DNA from: Microbacterium paraoxydans
Lineage (GTDB): Bacteria > Actinomycetota > Actinomycetes > Actinomycetales > Microbacteriaceae
DNA length: 64,000 nucleotides
NCBI RefSeq assembly: GCF_900105335.1
Contig: NZ_LT629770.1
Location: forward strand, 62,001-126,000
Direction of reading: 5' to 3'
Below, one piece after another: positions 48,082 to 56,280 of the stretch. Each line of letters opens with the position of its first letter. Within the stretch, counting starts at the first letter, position 1. The notes beneath the pieces are model-generated. The model did not search any database and was not told the origin of the DNA. It saw nothing but the letters and a program-made list of their open reading frames with translations. A program made the position numbers and the translations under genes.

Positions 48082-48842
48082 AGGCCTGGGGTGGCGTCGG
48101 GGAGGCCTATGCCGCCTCGTACGCGGCCTTGTGCGCGGGGACTTTCGACGTCCTCGCCGCCGCCCTCGGACCGGCGGAGGGTCGCAGCCTCCTCGACGTC
48201 GGGGCGGGGGAGGGTGGCCTCGCGGTCCGCTTCGCCGGCCTGGGGTGGGACGTCACGGCCTGCGAGCCGGAGCCGACCATGCGCGCCGTCGCCCGCCGGC
48301 GGCACCCGACGCTGCGCATCATCGACGGCGGCCTGCCGACGCTGCCGTTCGCCGACCGCGCCGTCGACGCCGTCGTGGCGAACTTCGTGTTGAACCACGT
48401 CTCCTCCCCGCGGACCGCCGCCCGCGAGCTGCGTCGGATCGTGCGGGGACAGGTCGCCGCGACGACCTGGACCCGTTCGCCGTCGTGGTTCTGGGCCGAG
48501 GTCGTCGAACGCGCGGGGCTGCGGCCCTCTGCGGGGGAGAGGCTTCCGGCGGAGGAGGACTTCGATCGCACCGCGGACGGCTTCGCGGCCATGCTCGTCG
48601 ACGCCGGACTCCCGGAGGTGTCGGTCGGCGAGCACACCTGGACCTGGCACGCCGACCCGGACGCCCTGTGGGTCTCGGTCGAGGGCGGTGTGGCCGGCGC
48701 CGGGGCGCAGTATGCGGGGCTCTCCTCTGCCGAGCGATCCCGGTTCCGTGCCGGGTTCGAGGAGACGGTCGCCGCGCATCGGGTGGGTGCGGTGCTCCCG
48801 CTGGAGCACCGCGCGGCCGTGGCGGTCTCGCGCCGGGGCTGA
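48078..48842 (+). CDS. Class I SAM-dependent methyltransferase
   Basis: This 254-residue protein has the SAM-binding motif I LLDVGAGEGGLAVRFAGLGW, acidic motif II (CEPEPTMRA) and FADRAVDAVVANFVLNHV as motif IV. It belongs to the Methyltransf_11 group; the methyl acceptor is unknown. GTG 48078 overlaps the MFS stop (GTGA). The product may modify the compound handled by the FAH and MFS proteins, but this is only inferred from the operon. Confidence 0.8.
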   Translation: MKAWGGVGEAYAASYAALCAGTFDVLAAALGPAEGRSLLDVGAGEGGLAVRFAGLGWDVTACEPEPTMRAVARRRHPTLRIIDGGLPTLPFADRAVDAVVANFVLNHVSSPRTAARELRRIVRGQVAATTWTRSPSWFWAEVVERAGLRPSAGERLPAEEDFDRTADGFAAMLVDAGLPEVSVGEHTWTWHADPDALWVSVEGGVAGAGAQYAGLSSAERSRFRAGFEETVAAHRVGAVLPLEHRAAVAVSRRG

Positions 48843-48871
48843 CCGGCCCGCACCCGTAGAATCGAAGGGCT

Positions 48872-50377
48872 ATGGCTACTCCGCATCCCCTCACCACGAC
48901 CGCCAGCGGCGCCGACGTCCGCGTCCGCTTCTGCCCCTCTCCGACGGGGCTGCCGCACGTCGGCATGGTCCGCACGGCTCTGTACAACTGGGCGTATGCC
49001 CGTCACAACGGCGGGAAGATGGTGTTCCGCATCGAGGACACCGACGCCGCACGCGACAGCGAGGAGAGCTTCCGCCAGCTCGTGGACGCGCTCACGTGGC
49101 TGAAGATCGACTGGGATGAGGGCGTCGAGGTCGGCGGCCCGCACGCCCCGTACCGCCAGTCCGAGCGGCACGACATCTACCGCGAGGTCATCGACAAGCT
49201 GCTCGCGACAGGCGCGCTCTACGAGAGCTACTCGACGGCCGAGGAGATCGACGCCCGCAACGAGGCCAACGGCCGCGCGAAGCAGCTCGGCTACGACAAC
49301 TTCGACCGTGACCTCACCGATGAGCAGAAGGCCGCCTTCCGCGCCGAGGGCCGGCAGCCCGCCCTCCGCCTGCGGGTGCCGGATGAGGACCTCACGTACG
49401 TCGACCTGATCCGCGGCGAGGTCACGTTCCCCGCGGGGTCCTTCCCGGACTTCGTCGTCGTGCGCCCCAACGGTGTGCCGTTGTACACCTTCGTGAACCC
49501 CGTCGACGACGCGCTGATGGGCATCACCCATGTGCTCCGCGGCGAAGACCTCATGCCGTCCACCGCGCGGCAGCTCTCGCTCTACGCCGCTCTCATCGAC
49601 GCGGGTGTGACGACGTTCGTGCCACGGTTCGCCCACATGCCGCTCGTGCTGGGGGAGACCGGCAACAAGAAGCTCTCCAAGCGCGACCCGCAGGCCGATC
49701 TGTTCCTGCACCGGGAGCGCGGCTTCATCCACGAGGGCCTCCTGAACTACCTCGCGCTGCTGGGCTGGTCGATCGGCCCGGACCGCGACGTCTTCTCGCT
49801 CGACGAGTTCATCGCCGCGTTCGACATCGAGAACGTGAACCCCAACCCGGCCCGCTTCGACCAGAAGAAGGCCGAGTCGATCAACGGCGACCACATCCGC
49901 ATGCTCGACGTGAAGGACTTCGCCGAGCGCACGGTGCCGTACCTCGCCGCGGCCGGCCTGTTCGACGAGCCGACCCACGAGCAGCTCGTCCTCGCCTTCC
50001 GCGCGGCGCCGCTGGTGCAGGAGCGCGTGCAGCTGCTGGGCGAGGTCCCGGGCATGCTCGGCTTCCTGTTCCGCGACGAGGTGTCGTACGACGCGGATGC
50101 GCTCAAGGGGCTCCCGGCCAACGCGGCCGAGGTGCTGGACGCCTGCGTCACCGCCCTGGAGCCGGTCACGGACTTCACCCCGGAGAAAATCCAGGAGGTG
50201 CTGTCGACGGCGCTCGTGGAGAACCTCGAGCTCAAGCCGCGTGTGGCCTACGGGCCGCCGCGTGTGGCCATCACCGGCCGCCGCGTCTCCCCGCCCCTGT
50301 TCGAGTCGATGGAGCTGCTGGGCAAGGACGAGTCGCTGCGCCGCTTGCGCGCGCTCTCGGCGTTCCTCGCGAACTGA
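48872..50377 (+). CDS. gltX: Glutamate--tRNA ligase
   Basis: This 501-residue class I synthetase has the HIGH-type motif in [20 protein letters not shown], the [20 protein letters not shown] segment and the KMSKS-type motif [10 protein letters not shown]. The C-terminal anticodon-binding domain is complete. GAAGGG precedes ATG 48872, and a TAGAAT at 48858-48863 may be its -10, giving a very short leader. A tRNA-Gln gene lies about 100 bases downstream; in actinobacteria GluRS also charges tRNA-Gln with Glu for amidation, so the proximity is of interest. Confidence 0.95.
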   Translation: MATPHPLTTTASGADVRVRFCPSPTGLPHVGMVRTALYNWAYARHNGGKMVFRIEDTDAARDSEESFRQLVDALTWLKIDWDEGVEVGGPHAPYRQSERHDIYREVIDKLLATGALYESYSTAEEIDARNEANGRAKQLGYDNFDRDLTDEQKAAFRAEGRQPALRLRVPDEDLTYVDLIRGEVTFPAGSFPDFVVVRPNGVPLYTFVNPVDDALMGITHVLRGEDLMPSTARQLSLYAALIDAGVTTFVPRFAHMPLVLGETGNKKLSKRDPQADLFLHRERGFIHEGLLNYLALLGWSIGPDRDVFSLDEFIAAFDIENVNPNPARFDQKKAESINGDHIRMLDVKDFAERTVPYLAAAGLFDEPTHEQLVLAFRAAPLVQERVQLLGEVPGMLGFLFRDEVSYDADALKGLPANAAEVLDACVTALEPVTDFTPEKIQEVLSTALVENLELKPRVAYGPPRVAITGRRVSPPLFESMELLGKDESLRRLRALSAFLAN

Positions 50378-50477
50378 TGCGCGACGCGCCCGAGCGGCGA
50401 CACGGCACCGGTGGTTTTGGTGATCGGTCGCCGCTCGGGTAAGCTTGACTCTCGGTGCGAGGCTCCGGTTTCGCCCT

Positions 50478-50549
50478 TGGGGTATGGTGTAATTGGCAAC
50501 ACGGCTGATTCTGGTTCAGTTGTTCTTGGTTCGAGTCCAGGTACCCCAG
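50478..50549 (+). tRNA. tRNA-Gln (anticodon CTG)
   Basis: Acceptor TGGGGTA pairs with TACCCCA, the D-arm has TGGTGTAATTGGCAACA, the anticodon arm GCTGA/TCAGT surrounds TTCTGGT (anticodon CTG), and the T-arm has GGTTCGAGTCC. Discriminator G at 50549 is followed by an encoded CCA (50550-50552). Confidence 0.95.
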
Positions 50550-50558
50550 CCAACAGAC

Positions 50559-50597
50559 AAGCCCGGAACTCCGCAGCAAAACGGAGGATCCGGGCTT
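50559..50597 (+). terminator. Terminator after tRNA-Gln
   Basis: AAGCCCGGA (50559-50567) pairs with TCCGGGCTT (50589-50597), with inner CTCCG/CGGAG pairing. This marks the end of core sequence before an accessory patch of lower G+C. Confidence 0.8.
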
Positions 50598-50678
50598 CTG
50601 TTGTTTCCGGCGTCGGCGTTGCATCCCCGGTAGATCCCCGGTAGCCGCGCGGGTCGGAGTGCGTACTTCTGCCAGAAT

Positions 50679-51263
50679 GTGCGGGTGGACATTCTCAGCT
50701 TCTTGGCTACGTACGCCATACCGCTCTTCGCGATTGGCTCCGCGCTATGCGGTGCGTTCGTCGGAGGCTTGATCGGTCGGAGCAACGATAAGCAGAAGCG
50801 AATTGCAGAGTTGAAGCGTGAGGTGTTGCTTGAGTCCCTCGATAACGCATATGAGTTTGAGGACGCCATGCGCGACTTCACGACGAATGCGTCGCTGGGC
50901 GGCTCGGATCCCGAGGCTGATGCGGCTGGAGCAGCTGCACTGGAAAGGGCTCTGGAACTGAACAAGGAGATGCGCCGACTCCGGGGGCGCGTCGCTGTCG
51001 TCGGATCCCAAGCGATTGTTGACTCCTTTGGTGCATTTCAGACTGCAACCGACACCTTCATGGATGAGTGTGCAAGGCAGATCAATACGGATGGGATCTT
51101 CCGCGGTGAAGAGGCACAGAAGTTCCATAAGGAGTATGCCCAGGCTTTGGACAAGTACGTCAATCGGACGCGACGCGAACTCGGAATTCGCCGCTCGGTG
51201 AACGCGAAGAACGAACGCCGCACGGATGCTGTGCAGGTTGAGGCTTTGTCTCAGGCCCAGTGA
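50679..51263 (+). CDS. Hypothetical single-pass membrane protein, 194 residues
   Basis: The N-terminus is hydrophobic (ILSFLATYAIPLFAIGSALC, then GAFVGGLIG), followed by a long charged helical, partly coiled-coil region (KQKRIAELKREVLLESLDNA and RALELNKEMRRLRGRV). It ends with a basic helix. No family is recognised. Codon use is A/T-richer than the core genes. Starts GTG 50679 and GTG 50685 are both possible. It is the first gene of the accessory patch after tRNA-Gln. Confidence 0.6.
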   Translation: MRVDILSFLATYAIPLFAIGSALCGAFVGGLIGRSNDKQKRIAELKREVLLESLDNAYEFEDAMRDFTTNASLGGSDPEADAAGAAALERALELNKEMRRLRGRVAVVGSQAIVDSFGAFQTATDTFMDECARQINTDGIFRGEEAQKFHKEYAQALDKYVNRTRRELGIRRSVNAKNERRTDAVQVEALSQAQ

Positions 51264-51277
51264 TCCCCGGAGGGCGG

Positions 51278-51607
51278 TCAGCCGATGCGCGCCAGAGCGG
51301 GACGGCTGGCCAAGGCTGCTAGGCGGTCCATGTCGTCGGTCAGGTCGTCGTTGAACAGGTGCAGGTAATGCTTGTACATCGTGGTGATGTCGGCGTGCCC
51401 CATGAACTTGGCGACGCGCTCGATAGGTAGACCGGCGCTCGCGCACGGCTTGGGTTTAACCGCCGCGCGCTGTTCGGCCAGCCACGCCTCCACGTCCATC
51501 GTGGTGAGCTGCGAGATGCGCCGGTTCCCGAAGGTCGGATAGATGTGCAGCTCATACGTGGCCGCGTTGTCGCGCCGTTGCTCATGCTTGCAACCTCGGG
51601 GGAGTAG
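51278..51607 (-). pseudogene. Tyrosine recombinase (phage integrase) remnant with internal deletion
   Basis: The minus frame first reads an integrase core-binding segment (YELHIYPTFGNRRISQLTTM, DVEAWLAEQRA). It then jumps directly to the C-terminal catalytic end (GLPIERVAKFMGHADITTMY, KHYLHLFNDD). The region that carries the catalytic Arg-Lys and His-x-x-Arg is missing, so only the last His and Tyr motif remain. The N-terminal Arm domain is also absent. It cannot be an active integrase. It records an old insertion next to tRNA-Gln. Confidence 0.75.
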
Positions 51608-51613
51608 CTCATA

Positions 51614-52098
51614 GTGAAGCGTCCTATGCCGAGACTCACTACCCGCGACTACCTCACGCTCCGCCACTTCCTCATCGAGCTGTGGAGTGAGAGCGATGGT
51701 CAAGCATTCGGGGCCCTCCCTGGATCCGCGCAGCGCGACCTCCACGACTACTTCGCTCCCACGGTTCCGATAACCGATCGCGACGCACTCGCCCACCGCA
51801 AGCAGATGACCAAGGTCTTCCCTTCTCTGCCTCAGGAGGACGGTCGACACTTCGAAGCCCTCCGCGCCAGTCTCGAGGGGCGTCCGAACCAGATGGTCGA
51901 CCGCCATCGTGCCAAGATCACCCGCGCGTTCAAGGTCGGTGGCAGGACGCGCACGATCCGCATCGCCGCCGATCACGTCCACAGATCGATACTCATTACC
52001 TCGCCAAGGCGCTGCTCCAGCTCGTCAAAGAGGACGACGGCACGGTCATGAGGAAGGCGCGCCGTAGGGAAGCCCGGCAGGAGCGGCGGCGACGATAG
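51614..52098 (+). pseudogene. Hypothetical gene with a frameshift near its 3' end
   Basis: From GTG 51614 (or ATG 51626, MPRLTTRDYLTLRHFLIELW) the frame encodes a plausible soluble protein up to about residue 122 (RTRTIRIAADHV). It then reads Arg/Ser-rich nonsense. At about 51980-51990 the coding signal moves to another frame, IDTHYLAKALLQLVKEDDGT, then MRKARRREARQERRRR, ending at TAG 52096-52098. The shift fits a 2-base insertion or 1-base deletion near CACAGATCGAT. Family unknown. Confidence 0.55.
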
Positions 52099-52102
52099 CG
52101 TC

Positions 52103-52131
52103 TTGACTAAGGTCGGCAAGATCTTCATAAT
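52103..52131 (+). promoter_or_regulatory. Near-consensus promoter of the STAND gene
   Basis: TTGACT (52103-52108) and CATAAT (52126-52131) are separated by 17 bases. This is one of the best -35/-10 matches in the window and predicts a leader of about 40 bases before GTG 52179. Confidence 0.65.
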
Positions 52132-52178
52132 CGGGGCATATATGACTACTACGGTATGTAAGACGGGGGCAACAGGAA

Positions 52179-55100
52179 GTGCCTGATAAGGGCCCGTTTT
52201 CTGTTGACCCGCAGCAGGTCGAAGGGCTCGAAGGCTCGGCCTTCGCGGATCTAGTGGGACGCCTGCTCGAAGCCGGGTTGGCGAGTGCCGGACTTGCGGG
52301 TGCTGCCCTCACACAGACGTACCGTACGAACGCACCTGACAGAGGTGTCGATGCAGGGCTCGCCTCTGATCTCGCTACTGTCTGGGTTCCTCAAGGACAA
52401 TCAGCGTGGCAGTTCAAGGCTGGCGATCTCGCACCAGCCGCATGCAAGACAGAACTCCTTGAGGCAACCGCAGCCCTTGAGATCCTGACGAGTGGCGGCT
52501 CCTACCGGTTAGCCCTCGGACGGTCGCTGACTCCTGTCCAGATATCTAGACGAAAGTCGGCGCTGGAGGCGGCTGCTCGTTCGGTTGGCATCGCCGTCAA
52601 CCCCGGAACTATCGAAGTGTTGAACGCCGATCATCTTGCCCGATGGGCGGAGGTCTACCCAGCGGTTGCGATCAGCCCGTTGATTCGCGGTATCGGCATT
52701 ATCGGCCAGACCTTTGATGAGTGGTCGGCATCGGTCAGTCATAAGACGACTTGGGTTGCGTCTGACGCACGCGAAAAGCAGATCGAAAGCTTGCGGGAAG
52801 CCATACAGTCCGGTGACGAGTCCGGCGTACATGTCGAGGGCGTAAGCGGACTCGGAAAGACCCGACTAGTCATGGAGGCGCTCCGAGGCCAACCCAATCA
52901 GGCCCTTGTGATCTATGTGCCGAGCGAAGACCAGTTCACTCCGGCCGTCTTGAGTCAACTTCAGACGCAGGGGCGCTCAGCCGTGATTGTGATCGATGAG
53001 TGCGATGCAAAGCGTCATGACATCTTTGCCGCGATGCTCCAGACGGGTACGAAGATCCGACTCGTCACCGTTAGCGAACCGTCTCAGCGTGCGGCCCGAG
53101 CGGCGACGCTCCAAATCACGGCTTTCGAGGACGCGCCGCTCACTGAGCTCTTGCAGAAGAACGTACCGACACTCTGGCCGGAAGCGACCCGGGTCATTGT
53201 CGAAGTGTCTGCGGGGAACATCGACTACGCACTGAAGTGTGCGAAGGCACTCGTTGCCCAACGCCCTGGCACCGCGCGCCAACTGATCGACCCCAACGAC
53301 ATCCGCCAGTTCATTGTCGATGAACTTCCTGGAGGGACACTTTTTTTAGCATCATCCGCCCTCGCCCTTTTCAGCCGAATCGGCTTCGACGCTGAACTCG
53401 CGTCGGAACTCTCAATACTGAGCGAGGGGCTCGGCGTACCTGAGTCCGATCTTCGGGCCGCGGCAGCGGACCTCGCCTCACACGGCTTACTCACGACACA
53501 GGGACGCTATCGAAGTGTCGGCCCCAACCCCGTCGCAATTTACCTTGCCTCAAACGGGTGGACAGAGTTTGGATCACGCATCGTAATTGACCTCCTACCC
53601 AAACTCTCCGAAGACCTCACTGAACGCCTCTTCCGACGCGCTGCCGAGATTGGCGATTCCACATTGCCTCGCGCAGTCATCGATCAAATGCTTGGTGCCG
53701 ATGGTCCACTCAGCTCACTTGAAGCCGTAGCAACAGACCGCCGCGGGAATCTGCTGGATCACCTCGCGATTCTCTCGCCTGAGAGGGTGTCGGGTCGGAT
53801 TGCTGAGCTACTCGCGGAAACGGAAGATGACGACCTGCGCAAGGCTGAGGGCGCACGACGGCCACTGGTGTGGGCACTGCAGAAGCTTGCATGGCATACC
53901 TCAACCTTCACTGAAGCAGCCGATTCCCTTCTACGACTTGCTCTCGTAGAAAATGAACCCTTCTCCAACAACTCGACAGGTGTCTGGGTGGACCTGTTCG
54001 GAACGATGCTGCCGTCAACAGCTGCGTCTCCGGCCGAACGCCTCGCCTATCTGCAATCGAAGGCCGCGAAAGGTCGTTCAGAAATCCGTGCGCTCGTAGT
54101 TAAGGCCGCGCATCGGGCGCTTGATTCCCACGAGCACACGACGGTGTCAGGAGAGCTTCAAGGTGGAGTCGTGGTTGAACCTCGCGGTGCGCCCAAGACT
54201 TGGGGCGAGTCTTGGGAGTACCGCAACGCCATCATCGACATCCTCGGTTCTCTCAGCGGCGATTCGGACGCATACGTTGCAGCGTCCGCCGTTGAGGCGC
54301 TCACGGACGCTATTCACGCTTCCCTCGGTCAGCCCGTGCTTCGAGACCATCTGGCGTCGACCCTTGCAAGCCTTCCTCCCGAGCAGCTCCAAGACGCTCG
54401 TGCGAAACTTGCAGACCTTGCGTCGCTGTACGACCGCACTGGTGACGAGAAGCATTTTGCCGAAGACATCGACGCCATCCTTGCTGCCCTGCCCGCTGGC
54501 ACTCTTGACGACCAACTCTGGGTGTTCGCGCACGCATCGCCATGGGACAGGCGCAACGGCGACATCGAAACTGACTTCATCAACGCCCTGGAGGGGACGG
54601 AATCCGAGTCCGCCACGGCCAAGCTTCTCGCACTGCTCGTGAAAGAGGTACCCACCGACTTCGTTATCGGGAGGGTGCTTGCAAAGCGTGGTGCAAATAT
54701 CGCCGCCACCGCACCTACGCTGCTCGCGCAGTTGTCGGGCCCCAACGCTCGCGCATTGGTAGGGTTCCTCGTTGGTCTGGAGGAGGCAACTCCTGGCACT
54801 TACGACGAGTACGTTGACCAGCTAAACGCCGATCCGATCACGAAGCTTCGTCTCACCACGCAAGGTCCACGCACTTTGCGCGCTGAAGCACGAGCAGCAG
54901 AGCTTCTTCCAGAAATCTCTGTCGCAGAAGGCGCTCGCGCAGTCTTCTACTGGCTGCGTGAGACCAGCGACGACGACCTACTTCGCCTCTACATCAATGA
55001 CTGGAGGACCCGCGTCGAATCGGAGGATGACTATCGCGCACTCGTGGACTTCCTTGCGTTCGAGCTACATGATCGACCGGAAATCTCACCAGAGCTTCAG

Positions 55101-55754
55101 GCTGCGATCGAAGAGATCGTCGAGCTTCGGCCTCGGTTCCCAGTGCTCGGTCAACAAGAGTACGACTGGTCTCAGCTCGCAGAACGACAGCTCGAGAAGG
55201 ACCCGGCCAGGATCGTTCGGATTCTCGTTGAGCTCGTCGAGCAAGACGCGATCAGTATGTACTCCGGCTCTCAAGAGAAGGGACTCTTCGGCCGAGCCCT
55301 GAAGCTCGCAGGAAAAGAAGTCTGGATCGAACTCCTTGACCGGCTTGCGAAGCGTGAGTCGTGGAAGCTGGCATTCTCTACGCGAGGTTGGGTTGCCGAC
55401 ATCATCGATCTTGATGTGATCGAAAGCTGGGTTGGCGACTCGATAGATCGCGCCAAGACCGTGGCCTCGGTTGCTTCTGTGGGTTCAGACGAACTAAGTC
55501 CGGTCGCGTCTTTCCTTTTGAGTCGCTTCGGAGATGAGCGAGGGGTAACGTCTCCGCTAGTCGGTGAGTTCGTCTCTGGGATGTGGTCAGGGAACGAGTC
55601 GGACCGGATCAAGGGCCAGATTGCTCAGGTGAAGCGCTGGGTCGCTCAACCCGGTCAATCTGATGGTGCTAAGCGGTGGTGTCGAAAGCTGCTTGAACAC
55701 CTCGAGTCTCGGCTGGGAGATGTACTCCAGGGCGAGCAGGAACACGATTGGTAG
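52179..55754 (+). CDS. Mrr-like nuclease / STAND NTPase / helical-repeat protein, candidate anti-phage sensor
   Basis: This encodes 1191 residues. Residues 1-150 look like a PD-(D/E)XK nuclease of Mrr type: Glu near residue 19, DRGVD (54-58) and QFK (78-80). Residues 195-385 are a P-loop NTPase with Walker A GVSGLGKT (221-228) and Walker B VIVIDECD (269-276), followed by a winged-helix-like region. The last about 700 residues are helical and repeat-like without clear motifs. This is the order effector-STAND-sensor known in Avs defence proteins; I do not recognise a named Avs family. GTG 52179 has a weak site. Codon use is A/T-richer than the host, and a T7 run lies at 53341. It has its own promoter and broken neighbours. 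Confidence 0.75.
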   Translation: MPDKGPFSVDPQQVEGLEGSAFADLVGRLLEAGLASAGLAGAALTQTYRTNAPDRGVDAGLASDLATVWVPQGQSAWQFKAGDLAPAACKTELLEATAALEILTSGGSYRLALGRSLTPVQISRRKSALEAAARSVGIAVNPGTIEVLNADHLARWAEVYPAVAISPLIRGIGIIGQTFDEWSASVSHKTTWVASDAREKQIESLREAIQSGDESGVHVEGVSGLGKTRLVMEALRGQPNQALVIYVPSEDQFTPAVLSQLQTQGRSAVIVIDECDAKRHDIFAAMLQTGTKIRLVTVSEPSQRAARAATLQITAFEDAPLTELLQKNVPTLWPEATRVIVEVSAGNIDYALKCAKALVAQRPGTARQLIDPNDIRQFIVDELPGGTLFLASSALALFSRIGFDAELASELSILSEGLGVPESDLRAAAADLASHGLLTTQGRYRSVGPNPVAIYLASNGWTEFGSRIVIDLLPKLSEDLTERLFRRAAEIGDSTLPRAVIDQMLGADGPLSSLEAVATDRRGNLLDHLAILSPERVSGRIAELLAETEDDDLRKAEGARRPLVWALQKLAWHTSTFTEAADSLLRLALVENEPFSNNSTGVWVDLFGTMLPSTAASPAERLAYLQSKAAKGRSEIRALVVKAAHRALDSHEHTTVSGELQGGVVVEPRGAPKTWGESWEYRNAIIDILGSLSGDSDAYVAASAVEALTDAIHASLGQPVLRDHLASTLASLPPEQLQDARAKLADLASLYDRTGDEKHFAEDIDAILAALPAGTLDDQLWVFAHASPWDRRNGDIETDFINALEGTESESATAKLLALLVKEVPTDFVIGRVLAKRGANIAATAPTLLAQLSGPNARALVGFLVGLEEATPGTYDEYVDQLNADPITKLRLTTQGPRTLRAEARAAELLPEISVAEGARAVFYWLRETSDDDLLRLYINDWRTRVESEDDYRALVDFLAFELHDRPEISPELQAAIEEIVELRPRFPVLGQQEYDWSQLAERQLEKDPARIVRILVELVEQDAISMYSGSQEKGLFGRALKLAGKEVWIELLDRLAKRESWKLAFSTRGWVADIIDLDVIESWVGDSIDRAKTVASVASVGSDELSPVASFLLSRFGDERGVTSPLVGEFVSGMWSGNESDRIKGQIAQVKRWVAQPGQSDGAKRWCRKLLEHLESRLGDVLQGEQEHDW

Positions 55755-55773
55755 TGACGCAGCGCGGTCCCGC

Positions 55774-56168
55774 CTAGTTCTTGCGGCGAGGCGCGCTTGC
55801 TCTCAGTTTGCTCCGCATCGATGCAGTGCTCTCAAGATTGCACCGTGCGACTGTCCGTACTTTTTCTCGAGTCCCGCCATCGTGGCGCCGGCTTCATACT
55901 CGCCCGCCATCGCGGCTGCCTCGTCGTTACTCACCTTCCGTTTGGAGATGGCGACACCTTCCTCGCGCAGCATTCGCGTCAGTGCCGAGTTCGCAACATC
56001 CAGTTCGCGAGCAAGGGACCGAGTACTCTAACCCGCCCTGACACGGCGGACGAGCTCCGCGACTTTGATGCTGCCGAGTCGCTTGGACAGCTCGTGGCTT
56101 CGGTACACATTTGGTGCGCTCAAACCATCGTTTCGATCACCAAGAACCGCGAGATTCCGCAGTTCCAC
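55774..56168 (-). pseudogene. Helix-turn-helix gene broken by an amber codon and a frameshift
   Basis: The minus strand reads one continuous protein-like frame interrupted by a single TAG at 56028-56030. Before it: SHELSKRLGSIKVAELVRRV, then RAG; after it: STRSLARELDVANSALTRML, then REEGVAISKRKVSNDEAA and GLEKKYGQSHGAILRALH. The second half has two helix-turn-helix-like units as in recombinase or resolvase C-termini. It ends at TGA 55803-55805, but a one-base shift there would extend it to LRASAPRRKN and TAG at 55774. The 5' boundary is uncertain. This explains the stretch 55755-56280, which otherwise has no gene. Confidence 0.6.
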
Positions 56169-56225
56169 AAGGTTGACTGGCAGCTCCAAAGGGTTTGAGT
56201 AGAGGTCAGCGATGTCAGCACTTCG

Positions 56226-56251
56226 AAAACCCCCGCTCCGGCGGGGGTTTT
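56226..56251. terminator. Bidirectional terminator at the edge of the accessory patch
   Basis: AAAACCCCCGC (56226-56236) and GCGGGGGTTTT (56241-56251) form an 11-bp stem with a TCCG loop. It can stop the minus-strand amidotransferase transcript and any read-through from the left. Confidence 0.85.
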
Positions 56252-56280
56252 GTCGTTTTCCGGTACGGGGCCTCAGCTTC

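Noticed and set aside
55797..56198. Plus-strand 133-codon frame downstream of the STAND gene
   Set aside because: It has an unlikely Cys/His/Ser-rich composition, while the opposite strand shows a convincing HTH-protein reading frame.
50530..56280. Attachment repeats of tRNA-Gln flanking the accessory patch
   Set aside because: I looked for a second copy of the tRNA-Gln 3' end near the right border and saw none.
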